NCBI GenBank assembly: GCA_944376205.1
Contig: CALWBV010000009.1
Coordinates: 1-64,000, forward strand
From: an uncultured Christensenellaceae bacterium
GTDB lineage: Bacteria > Bacillota > Clostridia > Christensenellales > UBA3700
Length of the DNA: 64,000 nucleotides
Direction of reading: 5' to 3'
The notes under the pieces were generated by a model that did no database searches, was not told where the DNA came from, and saw nothing but the letters and a program-made list of their open reading frames with translations. Of the stretch, positions 41,174 to 50,209 are shown in pieces. Numbering within the stretch: position 1 is the stretch's first letter; each line of letters starts with the position of its first letter. A program made the translations under genes and the position numbers.

Positions 41174-42535
41174 ATGCTTAAAGGTGAAAAATACGAAGCA
41201 GATATTGTATCGTCGGGCATGAACGGCGAAGGCGTGGCTAGAATCGACAACCGCGTTGTATTTGTGCCGTCAGTACTTGAAGGAGAAAGGGTGTTGATAG
41301 AGATTACCGACGTCAAAAAGTCTTTTGCCGTCGCAAAAGTAATCAAAATTCTCACAGCTTCGCCCGATAGAGTAAAGCCGCCTTGCAAGATATGCTATAA
41401 GTGCGGCGGATGTGAAATGCTGCATATATCTTACCTCGCACAGCTCAAAATAAAGCGTGCCAACGTAAAAAATTGTATCGATAAAGAATGTAAATGCGAC
41501 GTATATGTAGACGAAACTGTTGCTTCTCCCGATATCATAGGTTACAGAAATAAAATTCAGTTGCCGATCACTGTTGTCAACGGAAAGCCTGCGGCAGGTT
41601 TTTTTGCTCCAAATACTCACAATGTAGTTCCTTTTATCATTGAGGGAGAGGACGGCGAATGTCTTCTCAACGAAAAAGGAATGAGGGGATTAATATCTAC
41701 GTTTCTTTCTTTTGTCGGAAAATTCAAGGTCAGCGTGTACGACGAGAAAGCGCACAAAGGACTCGTCAGACATCTCGTTATCCGCAAGGTAGGCGAAAGC
41801 TATGCGGTTTGCGTTGTCATCAACGGCAAAAGTTTGCCTTCATACAAACAGCTTGTAAAATTGCTTGAAGACAAAGGATACGCTTTTTCGCTTTATATTT
41901 CCGTCAACGAAAAACGTACCAACGTTATAATGGGAGACAATATCATAGCTTTATTCGGCAAAGAAAAACTCGAAGGAGAAACTCTCGGGGTAAAATACAG
42001 CGTTTCGCCGCTATCGTTTATGCAAGTAAACGACAAAGTAAGGGATATGATATATTCCCGTGTAGGAGACATAATCGCAAACAGCGGTATCGACAATGTA
42101 ATAGACGCATATAGCGGCATAGGTATAATGAGTAATCTTTTTGCCCGCTTTGCAAAAAAAGTATATGCGATCGAGATTGTACCCGAGGCGATAGAAGACG
42201 CAAAAGTGCTTGCGGCACTCAACGGCAATTCTCAAAAAATCGTCAACATATGCGGCGACTGCGCAAAAGAATTGCCCCCTCTCATAAACAGTCTTGACAA
42301 GTCGATAGTCGTCATCGACCCGCCTCGTAAAGGCTGCGACGAAGCTGTGCTTAAAGCAATGCTTGACGCTCGTCCCACGCAAATCATATACATATCGTGC
42401 AATCCGGCTACGCTTGCGAGAGATTTACGCATATTGAGCGAAACCTACACGATTCAATCCGTAACGCCATACGATATGTTTCCCAATACACGACACGTCG
42501 AAACTTTGGTTTCGCTATGTCTGAATAAGGGGTAA
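41174..42535 (+). CDS. 23S rRNA (uracil-5-)-methyltransferase, RlmD/RlmC family
   Basis: SAM-dependent m5U methyltransferase of the TrmA/RlmC/RlmD family, 453 aa. It has an N-terminal TRAM domain (about 1-55), an iron-sulfur cluster Cys set (CKICYKCGGC), the Rossmann SAM site (DAYSGIGIMS) and the catalytic motifs DPPRKGC and ISCNPATLARD. The start at 41174 follows AAGGAG; an upstream in-frame ATG lies before the promoter -10 box. Whether it modifies 23S rRNA or tRNA cannot be told from sequence. Confidence 0.94.
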   Translation: MLKGEKYEADIVSSGMNGEGVARIDNRVVFVPSVLEGERVLIEITDVKKSFAVAKVIKILTASPDRVKPPCKICYKCGGCEMLHISYLAQLKIKRANVKNCIDKECKCDVYVDETVASPDIIGYRNKIQLPITVVNGKPAAGFFAPNTHNVVPFIIEGEDGECLLNEKGMRGLISTFLSFVGKFKVSVYDEKAHKGLVRHLVIRKVGESYAVCVVINGKSLPSYKQLVKLLEDKGYAFSLYISVNEKRTNVIMGDNIIALFGKEKLEGETLGVKYSVSPLSFMQVNDKVRDMIYSRVGDIIANSGIDNVIDAYSGIGIMSNLFARFAKKVYAIEIVPEAIEDAKVLAALNGNSQKIVNICGDCAKELPPLINSLDKSIVVIDPPRKGCDEAVLKAMLDARPTQIIYISCNPATLARDLRILSETYTIQSVTPYDMFPNTRHVETLVSLCLNKG

Positions 42536-42613
42536 GTTGATTAAAGATTTGAAATTTGCGGCGCTTGAAGTATTTGTAAAAAATTGAAAATAAAATTTTG
42601 AGTGCAATCAAAA

Positions 42614-42643
42614 AATAAGGACTGACGTGTGTCAGTCCTTATT
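42614..42643. terminator. Bidirectional terminator between converging genes
   Basis: Perfect 13-base stem (AATAAGGACTGAC and complement) with loop GTGT, T-rich on both sides. It serves the methyltransferase (plus) and the LRR protein (minus). Confidence 0.85.
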
Positions 42644-42706
42644 GATATTTTTGATTTGTTATTATTGAAACTGATGCGCAATAATAAAATCGCTTTACCG
42701 TCTCAT

Positions 42707-44446
42707 TTATTGTTTATCTTTGATAAAAGGATAAAGCTTCGATAAAAACGCACCTTTGATTATACCTTTCTTGAATAATATAGCACATACGGCATAAGCA
42801 ATTATCAGTGCTCCCGCAATAGACCCGATTACTATGCCGGCGATAGCTCCGTCGGAAAGTCCGTCGGGTTCGGCAGGCGAAGGAGTGATTTCTCCGTCGA
42901 TATCGGGAGAGACGTCTTCTGTTCCGGAAGGAGTTTCGTCAGGCTCGGAAGGAGTTTCGCCTGTTTCGGGAGTAGATGTGGGCGCACTTGAATATACAGC
43001 TTTCAAAGCCGTGTCGGAAGCGGCATTAAAAGTGTAAGTGACTTCTTGACTTATTATTGTTTTACCGCCGTCGGTACTCCAGCCTTCAAATATCATTCCT
43101 TCGGGTGGCTGTGCTGTTACGGTAACGGTTCCGTTTTCGGCAACAGACGTTAAGGTTTCGCCCGTTCCTGCGATAATTCCGCCTTCGACGGTTATTCTGA
43201 ATCCGTGTGTAAGAGTAAGCGTAATAAACATATTTCTCTGTCCGAAACCTGTTGCGTATGCGTATTTTACGACTGCCGATTCTCCGTCGAAAGTAACCGT
43301 TTTGCCGTCGCTGCCCAAAGTACCGTCAGTTACGCTCACACCGCTTACTTTTGCCCAATCTTTGAGCGGTTCGGACAAATCGAGTTCCCAGACGTTGCCT
43401 TTCTGCGGTGCCGCATACTCGGCTTCTTGTCCGTCGCAGTCTAATTTGGAAAGGGACTCGCACATCGATACGTCAAGCGTAAGGAGTTTATTGTTTGCAC
43501 AGTAAAGAGACGTAAGCATTTTGTTGTTTGACAAATCAAGGATACGCAAATCGTTGTTATGACAGGTGAGTATTCTCAATTTTGTGCAATCGTTGAGATT
43601 CAACTCGCTCAAACCGTTATCGGTGCAATCAATGGTTGCGAGATTTATACATCCGTTAAGTTTTAGGTTTGTCATGCCGTTATTTGCGCAATCCAAATAT
43701 TGAATTGACTCGTTTCCGTTCAAATCGAGTTGGGTCAATTTGTTATTCGAGCAATCGAGAGTGTTGAGCACGACGTTTTCTTTGAGGTTGAGTTGGGTCA
43801 ATTCGTTATTAGCGCAATAGAAATACAGCAAATTTACGTTTTTATTAAGATCGAGGTCGGTCAGGTCGTTCATATCGCAATTAAGATATGTCAAAGAGGT
43901 AAATCCCGACAAATCGATCTCTTTCACTTTGTTTTTTTCAAAATTAAGATGCAAAAGAGAAGAACCGTTTACATTAATTGAATAAAGGTTGTTGCCCGAA
44001 CAATCTAATTTTTGAAGAGAGGAATGTTTAGAAAGGTCAAGCGAAGACAGATTATTATTGTTGCAATATAAAATTTCGAGAGCCGTGTTTTCCGATAAAT
44101 CGATTGACCAAAGATTATTGCCGTAACAATAAAGACTCTTCAGCGCTGTAAAATAATTTATGCCTTTAAGACTGCTTATGCCCATATTGGCTATGCCCAT
44201 TTCGGTCACTGCGGCTATTTCTTCATCGGATAAAAAACCGCTACCGTCGGCATCGGCTTCATCAGAAACGTATTGACGGAAATCAGTATCGGGAAAATTG
44301 GTTTCGTCTATTGCAATTTCTCCTGTTTCTGCCTGTGCGTAATCGGTTGAAAATAAATTCGTCGACACCAAAAGCACTGTAAAAAGCGCAAAACACAATA
44401 CTAGTGTTAGAACAAGAGTAACAGAGTTTTTTTTCATTTCGTTCAT
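42707..44446 (-). CDS. Leucine-rich-repeat surface protein with C-terminal membrane anchor
   Basis: A 579-aa secreted protein. After a signal peptide (about 1-40) comes a calcium-like DADGSGFLSDEE segment, then about thirteen 21-residue leucine-rich repeats of the form L-x-x-L-x-C-x-x-N-x-L-x-x-L-D-L. Next are a strand-rich domain, an InlB B-repeat-like module (PPEGMIFEGWSTDGG), a Ser/Thr/Pro/Glu-rich spacer and a C-terminal helix (AIAGIVIGSIAGALIIAY) with a basic tail. The recurring Cys forms a buried ladder. The start at 44446 has AAGGAG; an upstream in-frame start is rejected. Likely an adhesion or binding protein. Confidence 0.9.
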   Translation of the reverse strand: MNEMKKNSVTLVLTLVLCFALFTVLLVSTNLFSTDYAQAETGEIAIDETNFPDTDFRQYVSDEADADGSGFLSDEEIAAVTEMGIANMGISSLKGINYFTALKSLYCYGNNLWSIDLSENTALEILYCNNNNLSSLDLSKHSSLQKLDCSGNNLYSINVNGSSLLHLNFEKNKVKEIDLSGFTSLTYLNCDMNDLTDLDLNKNVNLLYFYCANNELTQLNLKENVVLNTLDCSNNKLTQLDLNGNESIQYLDCANNGMTNLKLNGCINLATIDCTDNGLSELNLNDCTKLRILTCHNNDLRILDLSNNKMLTSLYCANNKLLTLDVSMCESLSKLDCDGQEAEYAAPQKGNVWELDLSEPLKDWAKVSGVSVTDGTLGSDGKTVTFDGESAVVKYAYATGFGQRNMFITLTLTHGFRITVEGGIIAGTGETLTSVAENGTVTVTAQPPEGMIFEGWSTDGGKTIISQEVTYTFNAASDTALKAVYSSAPTSTPETGETPSEPDETPSGTEDVSPDIDGEITPSPAEPDGLSDGAIAGIVIGSIAGALIIAYAVCAILFKKGIIKGAFLSKLYPFIKDKQ

Positions 44447-44728
44447 AGCTTTTCTCCTTATCGATATATGAATTACGCAATGCACTATATGCCGTTGCAA
44501 ATGTTCCGACAAAATATCGGCTATATGTATTTATATTGTACAATTAAAAGGTATATCTGTCAATATGCACTCTTAAGCACAAACCGTATGAAGGTTTATC
44601 TTGTTGCGTGCTTATTTTTGCGTTAATGGTAAAAAACTAATTATTTATTGTTTACAGTTAAAATTTTTCCGACTAAAATATAAAAGGAATATAAGTTTTA
44701 ATATAAAATATATGTATTAAAGGTATGA

Positions 44729-45154
44729 TTGCAATATGAGCAAAATTTTAATAGAAAATTATTAGTTGTATTGAGCGTAGTTTTGATATTGACTATGCTT
44801 TTCAGTGCTTGCGTAAAAAAAGGAGATATTACCAGTTCTGATACGGGGATAACGTCTGGAGATATAAGTGATACTCCGTCAGGAGACGAAAGTGTAAGCG
44901 GAGATCTTCCTTCCGGAGACGTTTTTGACAGCGAAGACGATTCGGACACTCCTTCCGGAGATATTGATGATGACACTCCTTCGGGTGACGTGCAGGAGCC
45001 TCCTGTGCAGCCTGTAGAAAAACAGATTTATCTTGACAGCCTCTCTTACTCATATCAAAGCGTAGGACTCGGCAATCTTTCCATAGATAAGGATTCAAAC
45101 GGAAACACTCTTTCGCTTTACGAAAACGGCGAGGAAAAAGAATATAAAAGCTGA
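44729..45154 (+). CDS. Lipoprotein with Ser-Gly-Asp repeats, uncertain start
   Basis: The frame encodes a lipoprotein signal (LLVVLSVVLILTMLFSAC), then a low-complexity acidic stretch with seven or more SGD units (TPSGD, SGDIDD) and a short C-terminal domain (about 105-141). The only starts in this frame are non-ATG; TTG at 44729 has AAAGG upstream. An ATG at 44735 (ATGAGCAAAATTT) is out of frame by one base and stops after nine codons. Either TTG is used, or one base was lost in the A/T run. Role unknown. Confidence 0.65.
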   Translation: MQYEQNFNRKLLVVLSVVLILTMLFSACVKKGDITSSDTGITSGDISDTPSGDESVSGDLPSGDVFDSEDDSDTPSGDIDDDTPSGDVQEPPVQPVEKQIYLDSLSYSYQSVGLGNLSIDKDSNGNTLSLYENGEEKEYKS

Positions 45155-45181
45155 CATCGAATGTAACGGGAGGAGAGGAAA

Positions 45182-45526
45182 ATGGCTTTTATTGAAATGA
45201 AACTCAATGCAATACCTTTCAGTCAGATTGACAAAGGCGAAAAAAGCGTTGAAGTAAGATTGTTTGACGAAAAGAGAAGTAAACTTAAAGTCGGCGATAC
45301 TATAAGATTTTATGCAATGGATGACGATAAGAGATTTATAGATGTGCGTATTGTCGCATTGCACAGATACGATTCGTTTGAGGAATTGTTCAAATCGCCG
45401 CATTTTTCCAAATGCGGATTTGGAGATATGAATGCTTCGCAGGCGGCAGAATGTATGGATAAATATTATACAAAAGAGCAACAACAGAAATACGGAGCCC
45501 TAGGCATTGAAATTGTTAAGATATAA
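45182..45526 (+). CDS. ASCH-domain protein
   Basis: A 114-aa protein built of one ASCH (PUA-like) domain, a fold that binds RNA or modified nucleotides. The family pattern is visible: EMKLNAIPFSQIDKGEKSVE, RLFDEKRSKLKVGD and a C-terminal GALGIEIVKI. The start follows GGGAGGAG. It is 27 bases after the SGD lipoprotein gene and could be co-transcribed, but no functional link is evident. The 200-base gap after it is AT-rich, with no gene. Confidence 0.88.
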   Translation: MAFIEMKLNAIPFSQIDKGEKSVEVRLFDEKRSKLKVGDTIRFYAMDDDKRFIDVRIVALHRYDSFEELFKSPHFSKCGFGDMNASQAAECMDKYYTKEQQQKYGALGIEIVKI

Positions 45527-45674
45527 ATCTGAATAAAATATTGATATTAAATATATTGATAATAAAAATAAGCGATGAGCTGCGGTTTAGTTAATGATGT
45601 ATTTACGAGGCGATAAAAAGTCAAATGACGATATTGCTTTTTGATTCAATATTAATATAAACTGAAATTGCGTA

Positions 45675-45704
45675 TTGACAAACCATTTTATTTCCAATTA
45701 TAAT
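45675..45704 (+). promoter_or_regulatory. Promoter of the DUF4177-like gene
   Basis: TTGACA and TATAAT with an 18-base spacer. Confidence 0.75.
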
Positions 45705-45729
45705 AAATAAAAAACACTTGGAGGAAATT

Positions 45730-45990
45730 ATGGGAATTTTTGACGCATTCAATGACGAAAAGGGGAAAATCAATCACAATTCTGGCAAATACCGTGTAAT
45801 TCAGGTAGTTCTCAGAGAAAAATTTGTTGGTAAAGGTTCTAAAAACTTCGACGAAATAGAAGAAATCTGCAATCAACAATACGCAGAGGGATACAGATTG
45901 CATACTTTTGCGCAATCTACGGCTACGTCAGCAGGTTTTGGCGGCGGAGACCGTACCGTTTGTAATCTTATCTTCGAAAGAATCAACTGA
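45730..45990 (+). CDS. DUF4177-like small protein
   Basis: An 86-aa soluble protein. The pattern KYRVIQVVLREKFVG...YAEGYRLHTF...VCNLIFERIN matches the DUF4177 type of small alpha-beta proteins, in which a short sheet is followed by a helix and closing strands. The start at 45730 is preceded by TTGGAGG. It has its own consensus promoter and terminator. No function is known for the family. Confidence 0.75.
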   Translation: MGIFDAFNDEKGKINHNSGKYRVIQVVLREKFVGKGSKNFDEIEEICNQQYAEGYRLHTFAQSTATSAGFGGGDRTVCNLIFERIN

Positions 45991-46021
45991 TAGAAATCAA
46001 ATATTTCACAAATCTACAAAA

Positions 46022-46052
46022 TGCGAATTCTAAAAAAGGATTCGCTTTTTTA
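46022..46052 (+). terminator. Terminator of the DUF4177-like gene
   Basis: GCGAATTC / GGATTCGC followed by TTTTTT. Confidence 0.7.
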
Positions 46053-46139
46053 TTTTAACAATTGATATAACAGTAAAATATAATTACAGCAAACTTGTAA
46101 AAACTGCATAGTAATTGTATTCTTTATATAAAAAGAGTA

Positions 46140-46168
46140 TTGATTTGTATTACCGCATAGTTTATAAT
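46140..46168 (+). promoter_or_regulatory. nfeD-floA operon promoter
   Basis: TTGATT and TATAAT with a 17-base spacer. Confidence 0.7.
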
Positions 46169-46190
46169 ATTAGCAAAGGAGGCTAAAGAT

Positions 46191-46763
46191 ATGTTTTTAG
46201 CAAGCGAAGGATTGACGTTTTGGCAAGAGCTTCAGATAGCTTTCGGCGATATAGGCGTTATTCCTGCAATATTACTTATATTGGGTACGATATTCATCAT
46301 AATTGAGATATTCCAACCCGGTTTCGGCTTTTTCGGCATAAGCGGTATAATACTCGTTATCGTCGGAATGGCTATAAGACTGTACAGAAGCGAAAGAGGA
46401 AGCATAGTGCTTCAGTTTTTTGTGATGCTGTTGTGTGTGATTTTCTTCGTGGGAATAGCTTTGATTATAATGATACAATCCATGCGAAAGGGCAAACTGT
46501 CAAGGACGGCTTTTGTGCAAAGTTCTACGGCTGTACCGGAGGGTATAACCAAAGGTACGGAGGATTTTACGGGACTTATCGGCAAAGTCGGCGTTGCTAC
46601 GACGGTATTGCGTCCGAGCGGTAACGCTCTCATAGCAGGAAAGTTGTACAGCGTGGTATCTCAAGCAGGTCTTATAGAAAAAGACAAGACCGTAGAGGTA
46701 ATTGCAGTCGAAGGCGTAAAAATCGTCGTCAAAGAATTTGAAAACAGTAAAAACGATCAATAA
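46191..46763 (+). CDS. NfeD-family membrane protein
   Basis: A 190-aa protein with membrane helices near 22-42, 45-65 and 72-95 and a C-terminal OB-fold domain (about 120-190, [19 protein letters not shown], ending [11 protein letters not shown]). This is the short NfeD form that pairs with flotillin-like proteins in membrane microdomains. The floA gene follows 29 bases downstream, the standard pairing. The ribosome site is AAAGGAGG. Confidence 0.93.
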   Translation: MFLASEGLTFWQELQIAFGDIGVIPAILLILGTIFIIIEIFQPGFGFFGISGIILVIVGMAIRLYRSERGSIVLQFFVMLLCVIFFVGIALIIMIQSMRKGKLSRTAFVQSSTAVPEGITKGTEDFTGLIGKVGVATTVLRPSGNALIAGKLYSVVSQAGLIEKDKTVEVIAVEGVKIVVKEFENSKNDQ

Positions 46764-46792
46764 AAACAAATAACAAATATAAAGGAGAAAAA

Positions 46793-47830
46793 ATGATTTT
46801 AATGACATTGGGAGCATTGACCGCAGAGGCTACAATAGCGATAATAGTCATAGCAGTCGTACTCGTGATAGCAATTGCTATACTTTTAGCAATTTTGCCT
46901 ATAAGATTATGGTTCAGAGCGTTGGTGTCCGGAGTAAAGATATCAATGGCAAGACTTATAGGTATGAAATGGAGAGGAATAAAAGTAACGCCTCTCGTAG
47001 ACGCTTATATCTCTGCGAAGAAAGCGGGTTTGGATATTACTATAGACGAGCTTGAAAGCCACGTGCTTGCAAGAGGTGACGTAATCAAAGTCGTCAATGC
47101 GCTTATATCTGCGCACTCGGCAAATATGGAACTTACTCCCGAAACGGCAAGAGCAATCGACCTTGCAGGACGTGACGTACTCAATGCTGTAAGAGTTTCG
47201 GTCAATCCTAAAGTAATCGAAACGCCTGCGATATCGGCAATAGCAAAAGACGGTATCGAATTGAGAGTTAAGGCGCGCGTTACCGTAAGAGCAAATATCA
47301 CCAGACTTATAGGCGGTGCGGGTGAAGATACTATCATTGCACGTATAGGTGAAGGTATAGTTACGACCGTAGGTTCGTCCGTCTCACACAAAGACGTCCT
47401 TGAAAACCCTGATACGATTTCCAAGACTGTCCTCAACAAGGGACTTGACAGCGGTACGGCATTTGAAATTTTGTCTATCGACATAGCAGATATCGACGTA
47501 GGCAGAAATATCGGTGCACAGCTTCAGATGGATCAGGCAGAGGCTGACAAGCGAATTGCCGAAGCGCGAGCAGAGGAGAGAAGAGCAATGGCTGTTGCGT
47601 TGGAGCAGGAAATGAAAGCAAAGACGCAGGAGATGAAAGCTCTTGTTATCGAGGCGGAATCCGAAGTCCCCAAGGCTATGGCAAGTGCGCTCAAGAGCGG
47701 AAAACTCGGCGTAATGGATTATTACAATATGCAAAACATTATGGCGGATACCAATATGCGTAACGCAATAAGCGGTAAAGACACTGAAAACGTCGTGGAT
47801 AAAGACCCTAAAAATAAGGATAAGAAATAA
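46793..47830 (+). CDS. floA: Flotillin-like protein FloA
   Basis: Bacterial flotillin (YqfA type), 345 aa, organising membrane microdomains and fluidity. It has an N-terminal membrane hairpin (about 10-35), the SPFH/band-7 domain (about 40-230) and an Ala/Glu-rich coiled coil ([18 protein letters not shown]). The C-terminal tail is charged. It lies between nfeD and a small membrane protein gene with which it shares one base (TAATG). Length and motif order are normal for the family. Confidence 0.95.
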   Translation: MILMTLGALTAEATIAIIVIAVVLVIAIAILLAILPIRLWFRALVSGVKISMARLIGMKWRGIKVTPLVDAYISAKKAGLDITIDELESHVLARGDVIKVVNALISAHSANMELTPETARAIDLAGRDVLNAVRVSVNPKVIETPAISAIAKDGIELRVKARVTVRANITRLIGGAGEDTIIARIGEGIVTTVGSSVSHKDVLENPDTISKTVLNKGLDSGTAFEILSIDIADIDVGRNIGAQLQMDQAEADKRIAEARAEERRAMAVALEQEMKAKTQEMKALVIEAESEVPKAMASALKSGKLGVMDYYNMQNIMADTNMRNAISGKDTENVVDKDPKNKDKK

Positions 47831-48351
47831 TGTTTGAAGCAATAGTAACAGTTATCGTAGTTGTCGTCGGTATCATTGCATTCGTAGCTAATATGCCTTC
47901 GAATAAGAAGAAGAAAGATCAAGCAGGCGAGTCGGACGGGTATGAGGAGAAAACTCCTTATACCCAGCCGGTAGCGACAAAGCCGCAGGACGGAGAAAAG
48001 TTGAGCAACTACAATGTGCCTGCTTACAGCACCAATCTTCACCGTCGCCCTGTAGATAAGAAAAAGCCCGGCGAAGCAGCCTATGCTGCGGGACATCACG
48101 AAAGCCATTGCGACGTGGATTCGCACTCAAACAATGATAAATACAGAGTCGAAAAAGTCCCCGTCATGAACAGTATCGGCGGTAAATCTAGCGAGGGATG
48201 CAGTGAACATTACGATGTGCGTTTTGTCAAAATAGACGAAGAAGAAAAAGATACTTCCGTCAAACTCAACGATTTGCAAAAAGCTATCGTATATGGAGAA
48301 ATTCTCAATAATCCCGCATTCAAAAGGGGCGGCAGAATAAATATCCGCTAA
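47830..48351 (+). CDS. Third protein of the flotillin operon, membrane-anchored, unknown
   Basis: A 173-aa protein with one N-terminal helix (FEAIVTVIVVVVGIIAFVA) and then a polar, His/Lys-rich, probably disordered region (HHESHCDVDSHS) before a short C-terminal helix (LNDLQKAIVYGEILNNPAF). The start overlaps the floA stop, so translation is coupled. Small unknown proteins in this slot occur in other Firmicutes and may be cargo or adaptors of FloA. That role is inferred from position only. Confidence 0.75.
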   Translation: MFEAIVTVIVVVVGIIAFVANMPSNKKKKDQAGESDGYEEKTPYTQPVATKPQDGEKLSNYNVPAYSTNLHRRPVDKKKPGEAAYAAGHHESHCDVDSHSNNDKYRVEKVPVMNSIGGKSSEGCSEHYDVRFVKIDEEEKDTSVKLNDLQKAIVYGEILNNPAFKRGGRINIR

Positions 48352-48376
48352 ATAAATATCCGAATAAGTAAAACGA

Positions 48377-48403
48377 AACAGACGGCAACGCCGTCTGTTT
48401 TTA
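48377..48403. terminator. Terminator between floA operon and citrate synthase
   Basis: CAGACGGC / GCCGTCTG with loop AAC and a T-run on the plus strand. Confidence 0.8.
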
Positions 48404-48447
48404 TTTATGCAATTACAAAATTACATATAATTTGAAATTCAGAAAAA

Positions 48448-49824
48448 TCAGTTGTTTCTGTCTTTCATAGGGATGTAGTCGAGAGCAGGCTGTGTACAGT
48501 TGTAAGCAGGACGCATGATTTTGGATGAGTTGAGAAGTTCTTCCATTCTGTGCGCTGACCAACCTGAAATTCTCGAGATTGCAAATATAGGAGTAAACAA
48601 TTCTTGAGGAAGTCCCAGCATGTCATATATAAATCCGCTGTAAAAGTCTATATTTGCACTTACGTTTTTGTAGATATTCTTTTGAGTAGAGATGAGTTTG
48701 ATTGCGATCTTTTCTACTTTTGAATAGAGATCGAAATCTCTCTTGAGTCCTTTTTCGATGCTCAAAGATTCGGTGGACTTTTTGAGAAGTACGGCACGGG
48801 GGTCGGATATGGAGTAAACTGCGTGTCCGATACCGTAGATAAGACCCGATCTGTCAAAACATTCTTTGTTGAGTATTTTGTTGAGGTAGTTTTCGATCTC
48901 GTCTTCGTCGTTCCAGTCTGCGACGTTTTTCTTTATATCTGCAAACATTTGCGAAACTTTGATGTTTGCGCCGCCGTGTTTAGGTCCCTTAAGGGATCCC
49001 AAAGCTGCGGCAATTGCCGAATATGTATCAGTACCCGAAGACGTAACGGCACGAGCTGTAAAAGTGGAGTTGTTGCCGCCGCCGTGTTCTGCGTGAAGAA
49101 CAAGTGCGAGGTCGAGCACTCTTGCTTCGAGTTCGGTATATTTACTGTCTATACGGAGCATATGAAGTATATTTTCCGCAGTTGAGAGTTCGTCCTTGGG
49201 TTCATGAATGAAGAATGAATGATTTCCCTTGATATAATAGTCATATGCCTGATATGCATATACAGACAGAAGAGGGAAGAGAGCGATAAGCTGGAGACAC
49301 TGACTCAATACGTTGGGAAGAGAGATATCGTTTGCTTTATCGTCATACGAATAAAGGGTAAGCACGCTTCTTGCAAGCGAGTTCATGATGTCGCTTGAAG
49401 GCGCTTTCATGATAATATCTCTGACAAAAGTATTGGGCAAAGATTTTCTGTACTTGGCAAGCATGGCGTTGAACTTGTCGAGTTCTTTTTGAGAGGGAAG
49501 TTCGCCGAAAAGAAGCAAATACGTGATTTCTTCGAATCCGAATCTCTTGTTGGAAAGGAAATCGTTGCACATGTCGTTGATGTTGTAACCTCTGTAATAG
49601 AGTTTACCTTCGCAAGGAACGACTTCGCCGCCCACGATCTCTTTACCTACGACGTCGCTTATGTTGGTAAGTCCCGTGAGTACGCCTTTACCTTTTTGGT
49701 CTCTCAAACCTTTATTTACTTTGTGCTGTATAAAAAGTTCGGGGTCGATAAGACCGTTTGCCTTGAACTTGTCGCACATAGCATTGATGTCTTTGTATAT
49801 TTCCATATCGCTTTTGGATATCAT
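48448..49824 (-). CDS. gltA: Citrate synthase
   Basis: Condenses acetyl-CoA and oxaloacetate to citrate, the entry to glutamate synthesis in anaerobes with a partial TCA cycle. The 458-aa protein has the conserved catalytic stretches HAEHGGGNNSTFTARA, LKGPKHGGAN and GIGHAVY. It belongs to the longer clostridial type with an extended N-terminus. I prefer the ATG at 49824 because AGAGGA is at proper spacing; the ATG six bases earlier is too close. No aconitase or isocitrate dehydrogenase gene is nearby. Confidence 0.94.
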   Translation of the reverse strand: MISKSDMEIYKDINAMCDKFKANGLIDPELFIQHKVNKGLRDQKGKGVLTGLTNISDVVGKEIVGGEVVPCEGKLYYRGYNINDMCNDFLSNKRFGFEEITYLLLFGELPSQKELDKFNAMLAKYRKSLPNTFVRDIIMKAPSSDIMNSLARSVLTLYSYDDKANDISLPNVLSQCLQLIALFPLLSVYAYQAYDYYIKGNHSFFIHEPKDELSTAENILHMLRIDSKYTELEARVLDLALVLHAEHGGGNNSTFTARAVTSSGTDTYSAIAAALGSLKGPKHGGANIKVSQMFADIKKNVADWNDEDEIENYLNKILNKECFDRSGLIYGIGHAVYSISDPRAVLLKKSTESLSIEKGLKRDFDLYSKVEKIAIKLISTQKNIYKNVSANIDFYSGFIYDMLGLPQELFTPIFAISRISGWSAHRMEELLNSSKIMRPAYNCTQPALDYIPMKDRNN

Positions 49825-50209
49825 GCTCATTCCTCTTTTATGTAAAATTATTATATTAATGATTTTATACCCAAAGATGCTTATTTGTCAATTAATCGAG
49901 AAAATACTTTTGACGATGTAAAAGGAAACTCCTAAAAATTACTATTTTTAGAGATATTTTATAAACTTTTTCTCAAGAAGTGTTAAATCGGCAAAGGTAA
50001 GATTGATATTTTATAAACGATTTTACAAATATGGGTTATAGAAAATTGAGATGTAATAATTTATGATTATATCATAGTAACATAATCCCGATATATACGT
50101 AATATAGATGTCAAAATGAGTTTTCAAAATATAATGGAAATTAAAAAAAGCATTTTTTTTAAGGTAAGTTTATGTTATAATATTACCAACCTCAAAAAGG
50201 AGACTCACT
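49825..50209. other. Divergent AT-rich region
   Basis: No gene seen. A 14-base direct repeat GATATTTTATAAAC occurs at 49952-49965 and 50005-50018, 53 bases apart. Possible plus-strand -10 TATAAT near 50176. Confidence 0.35.

Noticed and set aside
49952..50018. 14-base direct repeat as an att site or operator
   Set aside because: The repeat is AT-only apart from two bases and could arise by chance in this composition; recorded only as a note.
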